Positions 42,074-51,472 of a DNA stretch of 64,000 nucleotides are shown piece after piece. The position numbers and the translations under genes are program-made. The notes under the pieces are model-generated. The model made no database searches and was not told the DNA's origin. It saw only the letters and a program-made list of their open reading frames with translations. The DNA lies in assembly GCA_039191605.1 (NCBI GenBank), contig JBCCXL010000024.1, positions 1 through 64,000 on the forward strand, given 5' to 3'. The stretch comes from JBCCXL01 sp039191605. Its GTDB lineage: Bacteria; Acidobacteriota; Thermoanaerobaculia; Multivoradales; JAHZIX01. How positions within the stretch are numbered: the first letter of the stretch is position 1; every line of letters starts with the position of its first letter.

Positions 42074-42514
42074 ATGAACGCCGAACCCATCATCGTTGAG
42101 CACCTCTTCAACGCACCCATCGATATCGCCTGGAAAGCCATCACCGACGAGAAACAGATGCGACAGTGGCTCTTCGAGACGATCGCAAGCTTCCAGCCAG
42201 AGGTCGGATTCGAAACCCAATTTGATGTTGAATGCGAAGGCGTCATCTATCCGCATCTGTGGAAGATCACAGAGGTCATTCCTGGAAAGAAGATCGTCTA
42301 CGACTGGCGTTATGGCGGCTACCCCGGCGGGTCTTCTGTCGCATGGGAACTGAGTCAGATACCCGGCGGAACCAAGCTAAGGTTCACCCAAACAGGTAGC
42401 GAAACCTTTCCTCAGGACAATCCGATCTTCAGTCGAGAGACCGGGGTTGCTGCGTGGAATTACCTGATCAAGGAGAGCCTGCACAACCTATTAGCCACAG
42501 GCTCATTCTCTTGA
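42074..42514 (+). CDS. SRPBCC/AHSA1-like domain protein
   Basis: 146 residues from ATG 42074. It matches the Activator-of-Hsp90-like START-fold family: LFNAPIDIAWKAITDEKQMRQW at the N-terminus (broken as LFNAPIDIAWKA and KQMRQW), PGKKIVYDWRYGG in the middle and a C-terminal helix. These proteins bind small hydrophobic ligands or partners; the specific role is unknown. Base composition is lower in GC than the flanks. Confidence 0.8.
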   Translation: MNAEPIIVEHLFNAPIDIAWKAITDEKQMRQWLFETIASFQPEVGFETQFDVECEGVIYPHLWKITEVIPGKKIVYDWRYGGYPGGSSVAWELSQIPGGTKLRFTQTGSETFPQDNPIFSRETGVAAWNYLIKESLHNLLATGSFS

Positions 42515-42632
42515 AGACCTAGTTACTCAGCTCCGGATTATAACTAAGGCCCAATATATATAACCAAGGCGGCAAAACCGCAGAATGAACAAACATTAAG
42601 CACACGATACAGAGAAGGATAAGTGGACGAAG

Positions 42633-43334
42633 ATGGCCCAAATTCAATTCAATGCAGCATCGAATGTATTCACCAACCTTAACCCTACCTTCCCCTCCCG
42701 GGTTTTAGCCAAAACGGCACTAGCGTTATCACTCTTCATCATCCCCGGGTGCAGCCCAGCACCAGACGACCTGACCCAAGGAACAAAACAATACCCAGAC
42801 AAGACATCTAACTCTAATGAACTCAAAGTCCTACCAGACGGATCAACCATATTACTCGACATCAAGAATGAGACCCCGCCCATTTACCAGGACACTACTT
42901 CATACCCTACTGTCTCCAACCGTGCCTACTTCAAGATGAACCCAGAGGGCACATGCTTTCTTTATATTCGGTTTCACCCTGAACATCAACCTCAGACCGC
43001 CTTCAACGAACAGGCGTTCGATATGGCTGCGGGATCTACAATCGAATATCACTTCGTCCAATGGAAGCATGGCATATCTCCTCAAATGATCAGCACAGGA
43101 AAGGGAGACGCCTATCGCATGGACACCACAGCATACACCTGTACCCAAGAACCATTCAGCGAGATCAGAAAGCACACCATAAAATCGAAAAGCCGTGCAT
43201 TCCCCGTAGACCTCTCATCAGAGATATTCCTCGAATCATATGGAATTGGAATATTTATCGCTGCTTACCACAGCCCACTCAACAGCAGCACCAGAACCGC
43301 AGATCCATTAAACCACCTATTCGATTATTATTAA
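42633..43334 (+). CDS. Hypothetical lipoprotein in an AT-rich patch
   Basis: 233 residues from ATG 42633. A hydrophobic stretch (about residues 26-40) ends in the lipobox-like IIPGC. The rest is polar, with no motif I recognise. The gene and its flanks are visibly richer in A and T than the surrounding DNA, and codon choice differs from neighbours (many AAA, ATA and TTA codons). This suggests recent acquisition. Confidence 0.55.
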   Translation: MAQIQFNAASNVFTNLNPTFPSRVLAKTALALSLFIIPGCSPAPDDLTQGTKQYPDKTSNSNELKVLPDGSTILLDIKNETPPIYQDTTSYPTVSNRAYFKMNPEGTCFLYIRFHPEHQPQTAFNEQAFDMAAGSTIEYHFVQWKHGISPQMISTGKGDAYRMDTTAYTCTQEPFSEIRKHTIKSKSRAFPVDLSSEIFLESYGIGIFIAAYHSPLNSSTRTADPLNHLFDYY

Positions 43335-43496
43335 TCACAACAGGCAGGGGCCGAAGAGAACACTATCTCAATCTTGTCAAGATCAGAGCATCGCGAACCT
43401 ACGAAGCGATCCGGGCGCCACTCCCCTACAGAGCAACTCCCCTGACACACTCCGATTCCTGAAGCGCCAACATCCTGCAGTAGCCGTACCGGCTAT

Positions 43497-44579
43497 TCAA
43501 TCGCCCGCCACCTCTTCAGCAACGTCCCCCTCCCTCACCGAAACCCCCTGAATCGGCTGAATCCCCAGTTCCGCCGTACTCGGCGCTTCAGGCGCCCTCA
43601 GCCGTAGCGCCAATGCCTGGGCCTGGCGGCTGTAGTCGATGGATTCGCCAAGGATTCGGGTGGCCTCTTGATCAGCGTGGAAGCCTCTGGATTTCTCGCT
43701 GCTGATGTAGTCGAGGCGCCACATGGCTTTTCGCTGCAGGGCAAAGACGGGGGCGAGGTCTTCTTCAGTGGCGCCGGAGGCTTTGGCTTCGAGGATGGCG
43801 TCGAGCATGTCGGTCATAGCGACGGCGGCTCGGTCCATTAGGGCGAGGGTACGCTGCTGGATGGTTTCGACCCGCTCGACGAGATCCGCTTCGCTGACGT
43901 TGTGGCATTGCTTGCAAGCGTTGTTGATGTGCTCCAGCGGGCTGGCGACGTTGTGGCTGCTGAGCTTCATCGCACCCTGGCGCTCGTAGGGCATGTGGCA
44001 ATCGGAGCAGCTGACGCCGCTGCGGGCGTGGATGCCCTGACTCCAGAGCTCGAATTCAGGGTGCTGGACTTTGTGCACCAGGGCGCCGGTCTCGCCGTGC
44101 TGGTAGTCGTAGAAGGCGGTGCCGTCGGGGAAGACCTTCTCGTCCCAATGGGCTTCTAGCTGCTCCATCTTGAGGCCCTTGGACCAGGGGAATTCCAGGG
44201 TGTCTTTGTTGGCGCAGTAATACTCCACATGGCACTGGCCGCAGACGTAGGAGCGCATCTCCTGGCGGGTGGCGTCCTGGTTGGGGTCGTAGGGAGCAGC
44301 GCGATCTCCGCGGCGCCAGGCCTCGACGCTGGGCAGGTGGGGCGTCGGCTCGTCGCTCTCGGCGAGGGCGGCGATGCCGAGGACGAAGCCGGGGCGGGTG
44401 ACTCGGACGGCCATGGTCATGGGGTCGTGGCAGTCGATGCAGGAGACCGGGTGCGCTTCGCCTCCGGCAAAGGCGGGATGATCGGCGGGAACGGCTTCCC
44501 CCTTGAATTCCCCGGTAAAGCCGCCGATGGGCGCCTGGGGCACGACGGGCTCGTTCTCCCCGGGGGTGCCATCGGAGGC
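43497..44579 (-). pseudogene. nrfA: 5'-truncated cytochrome c nitrite reductase
   Basis: The remaining frame matches the last two-thirds of NrfA, the ammonia-forming nitrite reductase. Four CxxCH heme sites are present (CIDCH, CGQCH, CSDCH, CKQCH), together with family segments SYVCGQCHVEYYC, GVSCSDCHMPYERQGA and QRKAMWRLDYISSEKSRGFH. The N-terminal third is absent, including the signal peptide and the CxxCK active-site heme motif. Homology stops at 44579, exactly where a repeated AAATTCATTCCCCTGC element begins, and a TAG lies just inside that element in frame. A GTG at 44543 could start a shortened product, but it would lack export and catalysis. Confidence 0.85.
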
Positions 44580-45060
44580 AAATTCATTCCCCTGCTACGT
44601 AACTCTCAGGACCTTGCCTTCGCCAGCAGCGCTGTTGCCTAAGCGCAACCTTGCTTGCCCTTAGCGCCGAACCGAAGGGTCCGTGATGAGCCGAAGAAGC
44701 CCCCACCCACCCACAAAATTCATTCCCCTGCAGAGTAGTTCCGGAGTAGTTCCGGAGCTGAAGCAGCGCCCCCGCCCAGCCGCTAAATTCATTCCCCTGC
44801 AGGGCTAAATTCACTCCCCTGCGAAGTAGTTCGCAGCGCCCCTGCCTGCCCGCAGCGCCCCCACCCGGCCGCCAAATTCATTCCCCTGCGAAGTAATTCG
44901 CAGCGAAGTAATTCACAGGTACTCAGGCTAAGACTGCAGGCAGCGGGCGGAAGCTTGAGACAACCTCAATTCTCCTCCAGGCCCAGCGAATCGACCGGGT
45001 GCTCCCAAGAAGTCGGGGTCGCGTCGGAGTGGCTAAATTCATTCCCCTGCAAAGTAGTTC
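44580..45060 (+). repeat. Cluster of six REP-like repeats
   Basis: A 16-base core, AAATTCA(t/c)TCCCCTGC, usually followed by (g/a)AAGTAGTTC or a close variant, occurs at 44580, 44716, 44785, 44807, 44874 and 45035, all in one orientation. Spacing is irregular (22 to 161 bases), unlike CRISPR. Between the first two copies lies an imperfect palindrome (CTAAGCGCAA with TTGCCCTTAG, about 44640-44665). Both outer copies directly abut gene fragments. The cluster looks like residue of a small mobile repeat family. Confidence 0.85.
44966..45034 (-). pseudogene. Relic of the 3' end of a LamG/heme-protein paralogue
   Basis: Read on the minus strand, 45034-44966 ends SDATPTSWEHPVDSLGLEEN followed by TGA. 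The intact gene at 46703-49588 ends NATPTASEHPVDPLVLEEN followed by its stop. The match covers the last 20 or so codons and then ends at a copy of the REP-like repeat. Only this tail of a second copy survives. Confidence 0.8.
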
Positions 45061-45103
45061 TGGACGCCGGCCTCGGACCGAGCCGAAACAGGGGCTTCTG
45101 TGT

Positions 45104-46585
45104 TTACTCGATCGGATACACCCCTAAGCTCCGTCCATCAAACGTAATCGCCACCTCGCGGAACCCTGCCACGCTAGCGCTTATCGAACTGCAAGCGGTG
45201 CAGGCGACCTCCGAGCCCGGGCCCGACAGGGACCGACCCCGCAGCATGTCGTAGAGGTCCACGGTCGCGAAGTCCACGCCGCGGGAGCTGTCCTGCGCTT
45301 TGTATAGGACGACGGTATCGTCTGGGCTGAAGAGGACTTGGACATCGCTCCCCAGATTCTGCGCACTGATGTGAGGAGTCGCGGATCGGTCGAGATCGTA
45401 AACATGCAGCGTGTACGAGCCATCGCCGCGCGCCGTGTTCCGGCCGACGACGACACCATGCTGACAGTCCGGTGAAAGGGCAGCCCCCGAAGCGGCTGTG
45501 CCCAGCGTGAACGGAATGTCTGCCAGACTTCTGCCGCCTTGCCGGAACGTGGCGATCCGCATCCCGCCGCTCTCAGAGATCGACACTTCTCGGCCGCCGC
45601 TTCCGCAGTCGTGCGTCCCGCTCTGATGGAGCGTTACTGCTCGGAACGCTCCGTTGGCACGCCCTTCGACCGTAAAGGGGAACGGAGCACTCTCCAGAGA
45701 CCCCACACGCGCAACTGCGGTCGCCGCCCCAGGAGATAAGGAGGACGGCAGGGTGATGTCGAGCCGACCGGTAGCTGGCGCCCCGTCGACGGCCGGAGGA
45801 TACGTGGTGCCATCCTGGGTGAAGACGACCTCGGAAACAGCGTCTCCATCACAGTTCGAGAATGCCAGCTCTCGACCATCGATCCTCACACGCTCACCGG
45901 GCCGAGCCGAGTCGATCCCGGTGACCACCGGGGTCTGCTGGACGGGGTCGACGCAGATGCTCACGGGCTTGGAAGCGCCCTCACAGGAGTTCTCCGCGCG
46001 CAGGGAGTAGGTCTGCGAAGCGGTCGGCGAGACGATGCGGGTCCCCGAAGCAGGCACCGCGTCTGAGTCGAGGTTGATCGCCGTGGTGGTACCCGTCACG
46101 TTCCAGCGCAGAGTTGTCGACTCCCCCACCGCGAGCCTCTCGCTATCGGCGTCGAACATGATCCGTGGGGCCTGGAGCTGCTCCGTCACCGTGAACGGAA
46201 ACTCGTAGGTGTCGCTTCCGAAGGCCCCGAGCAGAGCACAACCGGTGCCCCTGATGCTCTGGCGAACGCTCAACGTGCCCGGCCCTGCCGGCCAAGTAGC
46301 GGGCACCTTGAAGACCAGATCGGTGCCGGTCCGGGGTGGGACGCAGGCCTTCAGGCCGGTGCCCTCCAGACACGTCTCCGTCGCCGGCACACCGTCGAGG
46401 GCTACTTCGAGGAAGCCGCAGCGGTGACGGCGGTCGTCATCGCGCCCGATCTCGACGAAATCGCAGGTGGCGGCCTGATTCGGCGTCACGACCGTGAACC
46501 GAGGCGTACACGCGCCCGCGGTGAGGGCCAGAAGCAGGAGTGCGAAAGAGCGAGAAGCAGTTCGTCGAAGCTTAGCGTGAGTCAT
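45104..46585 (-). CDS. Lipoprotein with Ig/IPT-like domains and beta-propeller-like region
   Basis: 493 residues from ATG 46585, with AGGAG eight bases upstream. The signal peptide ends in LTAGAC (lipobox). Residues about 35-140 are Cys-containing and beta-rich. A segment at about 155-215 (LRWNVTGTTTAINLDS) resembles a bacterial Ig-like domain. About 220-310 reads as an IPT/TIG fold (PVVTGIDSARPGERVRIDG). The C-terminal 170 residues show repeated strand patterns with LSPDCQHGVVVG and FSPDDTVVLYKA, like WD40/TolB propeller repeats. A surface-binding or scaffold role is likely. It lies downstream of the LamG protein on the same strand. Confidence 0.65.
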   Translation of the reverse strand: MTHAKLRRTASRSFALLLLALTAGACTPRFTVVTPNQAATCDFVEIGRDDDRRHRCGFLEVALDGVPATETCLEGTGLKACVPPRTGTDLVFKVPATWPAGPGTLSVRQSIRGTGCALLGAFGSDTYEFPFTVTEQLQAPRIMFDADSERLAVGESTTLRWNVTGTTTAINLDSDAVPASGTRIVSPTASQTYSLRAENSCEGASKPVSICVDPVQQTPVVTGIDSARPGERVRIDGRELAFSNCDGDAVSEVVFTQDGTTYPPAVDGAPATGRLDITLPSSLSPGAATAVARVGSLESAPFPFTVEGRANGAFRAVTLHQSGTHDCGSGGREVSISESGGMRIATFRQGGRSLADIPFTLGTAASGAALSPDCQHGVVVGRNTARGDGSYTLHVYDLDRSATPHISAQNLGSDVQVLFSPDDTVVLYKAQDSSRGVDFATVDLYDMLRGRSLSGPGSEVACTACSSISASVAGFREVAITFDGRSLGVYPIE

Positions 46586-46702
46586 AAGAGTTTCTCCTGT
46601 TGGCCGGGATTAGCGCCTTCTTCCAAGAGATGTAGGCCATGATGTTCACCACTGAGTCCACCTCGTACGGATCAAGACTAGAAACAGCAGGCGATGGGGG
46701 CT

Positions 46703-49588
46703 TCAGTTCTCCTCCAGAACCAGCGGGTCGACCGGATGCTCACTGGCAGTCGGGGTCGCGTTGGGGTGACCGAAGAAGAGCTCCGGCAGGACGCCGAAGA
46801 CGAGGGGGGCCGGCTGGGAAGGCTGCCGGCGGGGGTCGTCGATGGCCCATGCTGGCTGGGGGCCGAGGGATTGGATAGGGTCAATAGTCGCGCGGCCTCC
46901 GATATCGCTGGCGGTGTGGCAGGCGCCGCAGAAGTCGTTGTTCACGGAATCGGGACGAGGCAGGTTCCAGACCAGAGGGCCGTTGGGGAAGAGGATCCTT
47001 CGCCCCACGCACCGTTCGTTCTGCGGCCGATCCAGATCGTCGATGCAGACCTGGGGCTCGCCGCCGCCGAAGTAGGGCCGCGGGGTCGCCGCCGCCCGGA
47101 AGAGGGCGTCGTCTTCGGGGTAGTGGATCTCGCAGTAGAACTGGGTCCACTCCGGTTTCGAATCCATGATGGCGTTCGCCACGTCGTCGTGCCGAAGGGC
47201 GGGATATCGAGCAGAGATGGCGGTGGAATGCTCGAGATCGGTGGGGTCCACGGCGACCAGCGTGCCGTTGGCCTGGTTGCAGGCCTCCTCGTAGGACAGG
47301 GTGCGGGCGACCACGTGCAGCTCGTCCACCCAGCCCTTGAAGCCGGTGGCGCTTCGGCTCGGGTCGAAGCCCAGGATCAGGTCACCGGCGGCGAGGCGAA
47401 AGAGCTCGCGGGCGACCGTGCCCGTCCACCAGGGGTACTCGTTGGCGTAGAGGGTGATCTCGGTCTGCCCCGGCGGGGAGTTCTCCCAGCTCGCCTGGAC
47501 GCCGAGATGGATCCAGGCGTCCTCCTCGAAGCGGATGATGTCCGGCAGGACGAAGACGTTCGCCCCCGCTACGCCCAGCTTCTTGATCCGAATGCGGTCG
47601 TCCCCCTTCAATTGGAGAATGGTGCCGTCCGGAAATTGCAGAATCTCGCGCTGGATCGGGGTCGTGCCCGAGAGGAAGTCCCGAGGGTTGAGCCAGAGCC
47701 CGAAATACACCTCTGTCGCCAGGGGGCTGCCGGCGGAGGTCAGGGTGAAGCGCCCCCGGTCGTCCCCGCCGTCCAGGAAGAGGCCCCGACCCTCGAATCC
47801 TCCGGCGGCGATGGGCTCGATCCTCGCTCCCCCTTCCAGAACGCCGTAGTCCGGGGGCTTCAGCCCCGCGGGAAAGCCGGTCTCAGCCCGGGCGGTGGCG
47901 GCGTTCTGCACCCAGGGCGTGCCGTAGGCGACGACGTTGCGGCTGGCATCGAGGGTGAATCCATCGTTGAAGTAGGGCAAGTCGTTGGGATCCAGCTCCC
48001 AGGAAATCGGGGGCACCATCGAGGCCTCCAGCAGCACCGCCGGGGGGAAGAGGTCATCGAAGACCAGATCCATGGAGTTGCGGGAGGTGTTGAGCACCCA
48101 GGCAACGTCCCGGGGGCTCATGGACCGAGCGTAGGGGAGATAGTTGAAGTGGTTCTCGTTGGAGAAGATCTGGGTGTTGCGGGCCTCGTTGATGCGCACC
48201 GACACGGGGGTCCCGTCGTCTTCCCAAACTTCAGCCAGCAGGCCGTTGGCTCGCACCGTCACCGCGTCCGCGAGGGCAGCCTGCTTATTGGAACACTCCC
48301 CCACCGCCCGATCGCAGGAGTTGTCATCGCAGTCGTCGCGAATCCTCCGCTCCAATTGATTGAAGCTGATCACGTAGCTCGAGAGGTTGGCGCGGCCATC
48401 CAGGTGGACCACCTTGCCTCGGCTCCACAGACCTACGGTGCTGAGACCCGCCTGGTGATTGATCTGGAAGCTGTTGCTCAGCACATAGGAAGGTTTAAAG
48501 CAGGTACCCGAAGACTCCGGGGGCAGGGCGAAGGCGTAGCCTCCCTCGGCGGTGGTGGGATTCACCGCCTGGACGTGGGAAAAAATCACGTTGCTCGCCG
48601 ATCGATCCACCCACGGATACGAGCCGCGGACCGGCTCGTTGTCCGCCACCAGCCGACCCTTGGTATCGCGAAGCTGAAAATCGCCCAGACCGTAAGGGGC
48701 CATGTCCGGATCGAAGTAGGCGTGGGAGAGCCGATGGAATTGAGTCCAGCCCGCGGCGTCGCAAATCGAGAGAGGCACCTCGGCCCCCGCCTGGTCACCG
48801 TCCCACACCGAGTACAGGATGCCCTCGTCGCCGCCGTTGAGCACCAGGACCCGACCGTCCGCCGAGACCGTGGGCGTCTCCATGAAATCCCCGGGATATT
48901 GGGAGGTAGAGATCGCCACTGGTGATCTCGTGGGCGGCTCATTCAACTTCACCGTCACCGAGTGCACGATGGTCTCCTGGCCCCCGCCGAGGTCGGGTTG
49001 TTTGGGATAGGAGACCTCCACCGTGACGGGGGTCGTCCAGATCTCGAAGGCCCTCGGAGAGGCATTCCTGCCGATGACCAGCACCACGGAAACCTCGTAG
49101 CAGTCGTGGCTAGGATCATTGGCGCAGCGCACCGGATTCTGGGCTTCCGACGACAGGTAGCGGCGGCCGATGAGAGTGTCTGCGTTGGCGTCGCAAAGGG
49201 CCACCGAGGCCAGGCTCAGATTCTGCAGATCGCTGCGGTGAAATTCGGAAAAATCCTCGGTCACCTGCCGCGTCGCGGTGGTCAGGAGGCGGCCCGTACC
49301 CAGAGTCAGCGGCTGGGTTCTGTCATCCAGATCCTCGGGCACAAAGGGCCTGAAGATCACGTCATTTAAGGTGGTCAGCACCGCGACTCGCCCATCGACG
49401 GTGCTCCGCTTCCCCTGCGCCAAGACTCGCTCGGCCGAATCCTTGTTGAAGTTGAGATCAGGCACCGCCGGCGGGGACTCCGGAACCGTTCGTCCGCTCA
49501 CCGAAATTTGGGCATCCGCGGTTGGTGACCAGGAGAGAGTAAGAAAGACGAGGACACCGAGAAGACTGACGCGTGGGGGGTGAAGCAT
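46703..49588 (-). CDS. Large secreted LamG-domain protein with one heme-binding motif
   Basis: 961 residues from ATG 49588, with a signal peptide ending TADAQ. Residues about 250-345 include propeller-like strands (TPTVSADGRVLVLNGG). A concanavalin/LamG domain lies at about 625-775 (GRGLFLDGGDDRGRFTL, YFGLWLNPRDF, WVDELHVVARTLSYEEA). Near residue 904 the single heme motif FCGACH suggests covalent cytochrome c attachment. Many Cys pairs (DDCDDNSCDRAVGEC) fit an extracytoplasmic protein. A duplicated tail survives at 44966-45034. Exact function unknown; a predicted outer-surface electron-transfer or polymer-binding protein. Confidence 0.65.
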   Translation of the reverse strand: MLHPPRVSLLGVLVFLTLSWSPTADAQISVSGRTVPESPPAVPDLNFNKDSAERVLAQGKRSTVDGRVAVLTTLNDVIFRPFVPEDLDDRTQPLTLGTGRLLTTATRQVTEDFSEFHRSDLQNLSLASVALCDANADTLIGRRYLSSEAQNPVRCANDPSHDCYEVSVVLVIGRNASPRAFEIWTTPVTVEVSYPKQPDLGGGQETIVHSVTVKLNEPPTRSPVAISTSQYPGDFMETPTVSADGRVLVLNGGDEGILYSVWDGDQAGAEVPLSICDAAGWTQFHRLSHAYFDPDMAPYGLGDFQLRDTKGRLVADNEPVRGSYPWVDRSASNVIFSHVQAVNPTTAEGGYAFALPPESSGTCFKPSYVLSNSFQINHQAGLSTVGLWSRGKVVHLDGRANLSSYVISFNQLERRIRDDCDDNSCDRAVGECSNKQAALADAVTVRANGLLAEVWEDDGTPVSVRINEARNTQIFSNENHFNYLPYARSMSPRDVAWVLNTSRNSMDLVFDDLFPPAVLLEASMVPPISWELDPNDLPYFNDGFTLDASRNVVAYGTPWVQNAATARAETGFPAGLKPPDYGVLEGGARIEPIAAGGFEGRGLFLDGGDDRGRFTLTSAGSPLATEVYFGLWLNPRDFLSGTTPIQREILQFPDGTILQLKGDDRIRIKKLGVAGANVFVLPDIIRFEEDAWIHLGVQASWENSPPGQTEITLYANEYPWWTGTVARELFRLAAGDLILGFDPSRSATGFKGWVDELHVVARTLSYEEACNQANGTLVAVDPTDLEHSTAISARYPALRHDDVANAIMDSKPEWTQFYCEIHYPEDDALFRAAATPRPYFGGGEPQVCIDDLDRPQNERCVGRRILFPNGPLVWNLPRPDSVNNDFCGACHTASDIGGRATIDPIQSLGPQPAWAIDDPRRQPSQPAPLVFGVLPELFFGHPNATPTASEHPVDPLVLEEN

Positions 49589-49778
49589 GCGTAATCCCTT
49601 CTAAAAAAATGAATAATATTCAAATATAGCATGCTCTAATAATTGAAACAAATACATAGATCGAGTACCCGAGCCGTCTCGCTGCGACAACTCGAATCAG
49701 TGCCTTCAGAAATCACGAGACCCGCCGCTGGCTACGGAACGTCGAGTGCCCGCTTCGAAGCCCTCGAAAAGACTCGGC
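49589..49778. other. AT-rich promoter region of the LamG gene
   Basis: 190 bases between the GT2 gene's 3' end and the LamG gene. The part next to the LamG start (49600-49660) is strikingly AT-rich, with AATAATATTCAAATATAGC and close neighbours, which suits a promoter in this GC-rich DNA. No gene is visible. Confidence 0.45.
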
Positions 49779-50600
49779 TTACGCCCCCAAAAAGCGCAGC
49801 AACACTCCTAACCGTCCCCCGGCCCCCAGCTCCCGAAAGGTCTCAATCTTCGAATTCGTCGAGGTGTAAAGACTCAGCCGCCGAGCGCGATCCCGGGCAG
49901 TGAGAAATTCACGATGAATGATCTTCATCGCGGGCTGGAAGGCTACCCTCTGCTCTGGTTGCTTTAGATCAGAGATATTCGCAGCCAGGCGATGAATCAG
50001 CTCGGTATCGGCCGCCCGCTTCCATAGCTTGAAAGGCCCAATTTGATCGAAAACCGACGCCCGCACGGCCATGTTGTTGGTGTAGCCGAAGTGGTAGGTG
50101 GAGGGTTTCTTTTCGAGAACGTATTGGGTCTTGGCGTTCTCATAAGCTGCAAGAAAGCGAAGGGGAAGGCTGGCCTCGCCGGGGTAGCGGCAGTGGCCGA
50201 GGAGGATCGCGACGCCGGGATCCTCCATCCCCTGGCGGATCGCACGGAGCCAGCGGGGATCGACGTCGCAGTCGGAGTCAGTGAAGGCGATGAGGGGGGC
50301 AGAGGCGTGGCGGAGGCCCTTGTTGCGAGCGGCGTAGGCGCCGGCTTCGGACTCATGGAGGACAGTGAGGCGGGTTCCGTCAGCCGAGTTCTGAACCTGA
50401 TAGCGCGAGGCGATCTCGGCGGAACGATCGGTGCTCCGGTTGTCGACGAGGAGGATCTCGTAGAAGCCGCCGACGTCCCGCTGGGCGAGGAGGGCTTCGA
50501 TGCAGCTCTCGAGGGTGTCCTCGCTGTTGTAGAAGGGGACGATGACGGAGACGAGGGGAGTCTCGAAGGACGTCTTCATAGAGGGGCTGGCCATCGTCAT
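49779..50600 (-). CDS. Family 2 glycosyltransferase
   Basis: 273 residues, ATG 50600, overlapping the preceding sulfotransferase stop by four bases (ATGA). GT-A fold motifs: VSVIVPFYNSEDTLESCIEAL (as VSVIVPFYNSEDTL), ILLVDNRSTDRS, ARNKGLRHAS and the metal-binding FTDSDCDVDP. Membrane segments are absent, so it is cytoplasmic or peripheral. It is the last gene of the NRPS-methyltransferase-sulfotransferase chain. Confidence 0.88.
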   Translation of the reverse strand: MTMASPSMKTSFETPLVSVIVPFYNSEDTLESCIEALLAQRDVGGFYEILLVDNRSTDRSAEIASRYQVQNSADGTRLTVLHESEAGAYAARNKGLRHASAPLIAFTDSDCDVDPRWLRAIRQGMEDPGVAILLGHCRYPGEASLPLRFLAAYENAKTQYVLEKKPSTYHFGYTNNMAVRASVFDQIGPFKLWKRAADTELIHRLAANISDLKQPEQRVAFQPAMKIIHREFLTARDRARRLSLYTSTNSKIETFRELGAGGRLGVLLRFLGA

Positions 50601-51472
50601 GACTCCCCCGCCGCGGTTCGAAGCCGGTCGTAGAGGTCGGTGCGCAGGCCTCGGAGCGCCTGCTGCTGCTCGACCTCCGTCAGCCGCTGCTTCGCGGTGC
50701 TGGAGGGGCGGATGGCGCCGGTGACGCCGGACTTCCAGGTTTCGTCGGAGTTCACCAGGCTGGCGGAGCGGTCGGCGTAGTGCTCCAGAACGCTAGGCTG
50801 CCAGTCAAGGTTGAGGCGCTGGAAGAGTCGACGGAGGACGGGCTCCGGATCGGCGGCGAGGTCTTCGTAGACCACGAAGTGGTCGCGGGGAGAGTCGATC
50901 CAGCGGCTGGAGAGCTGGAGGTCTCGATTCCAGCGGCGTACGCAGGTGGGGAGGTCATAGGCTCGCTCCCAGGATTTCGAGGCTTCTCGCAGCGAGGCGA
51001 CGACGTCGAGGCCCTGGCGGATGACGTGGATAAAGTCGGTGCGGCGGGCCGAGGCGGAGAGGTAGCCAAGGAAGGGGCGGAAGCGAAGGTGCATGGGGGT
51101 CTTCTCGATCCAGCCGGAGGCTTCCCGGAGCTGGGCCAGCTCGTCCAGAACCTGCAGGAGCTGACGGGCGACGGATCGACTTTGAAGAGCGAGCAGAGGG
51201 AAGGGCCAGCGGGCTCGCTCGAAGGCCTCGGCGGAGGGCGGAGGGTCTTCGCCGTTCTCTGCCAGGAACTCCCGCAGCCGGGAGCCGGGATCTCGCCTCA
51301 GCAGGGCACCCCAGGGAGCCGGCGTGTAGTGGCGGTCGAAGAAGTGGCTCTCGGTGAAGGAGGTCAGCTCGTCGTGGGCCGCCAGCAGGCTCTGCACCAG
51401 GGTGGTTCCGGAGCGGGGAGCGCCGACGATGAAGAGGCCTCGGGGAGCCAGCGGGCTGGCCTCGGCGCTCAC
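50597..51472 (-). CDS. PAPS-dependent sulfotransferase
   Basis: 291 residues from ATG 51472. The 5'-phosphosulfate loop is FIVGAPRSGTTLVQSLL at about 14-30, and the 3'-phosphate region is FIHVIRQGLDVVASLREA near 145. It moves sulfate from PAPS to a hydroxyl or amino group of a glycan, lipid or peptide. It overlaps the upstream methyltransferase and the downstream GT2 by four bases each, so all three are translationally coupled to NRPS2. Confidence 0.85.
   Translation of the reverse strand: MSAEASPLAPRGLFIVGAPRSGTTLVQSLLAAHDELTSFTESHFFDRHYTPAPWGALLRRDPGSRLREFLAENGEDPPPSAEAFERARWPFPLLALQSRSVARQLLQVLDELAQLREASGWIEKTPMHLRFRPFLGYLSASARRTDFIHVIRQGLDVVASLREASKSWERAYDLPTCVRRWNRDLQLSSRWIDSPRDHFVVYEDLAADPEPVLRRLFQRLNLDWQPSVLEHYADRSASLVNSDETWKSGVTGAIRPSSTAKQRLTEVEQQQALRGLRTDLYDRLRTAAGES

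Noticed and set aside
44584..44814. 76-codon minus-strand open frame between repeats
   Set aside because: It reads through several REP-like copies (repeated QGNEF) and has no ribosome site or family; best seen as non-coding repeat DNA.
44580..45060. CRISPR-like direct repeats
   Set aside because: Spacing is irregular (22 to 161 bases), the copies vary, and the intervals include a gene relic and a palindrome; REP-like repeats fit better.
46694..48925. 743-codon plus-strand open frame opposite the LamG gene
   Set aside because: Gly/Val/Glu-rich antisense frame; the minus strand has a signal peptide, LamG motifs and CxxCH.
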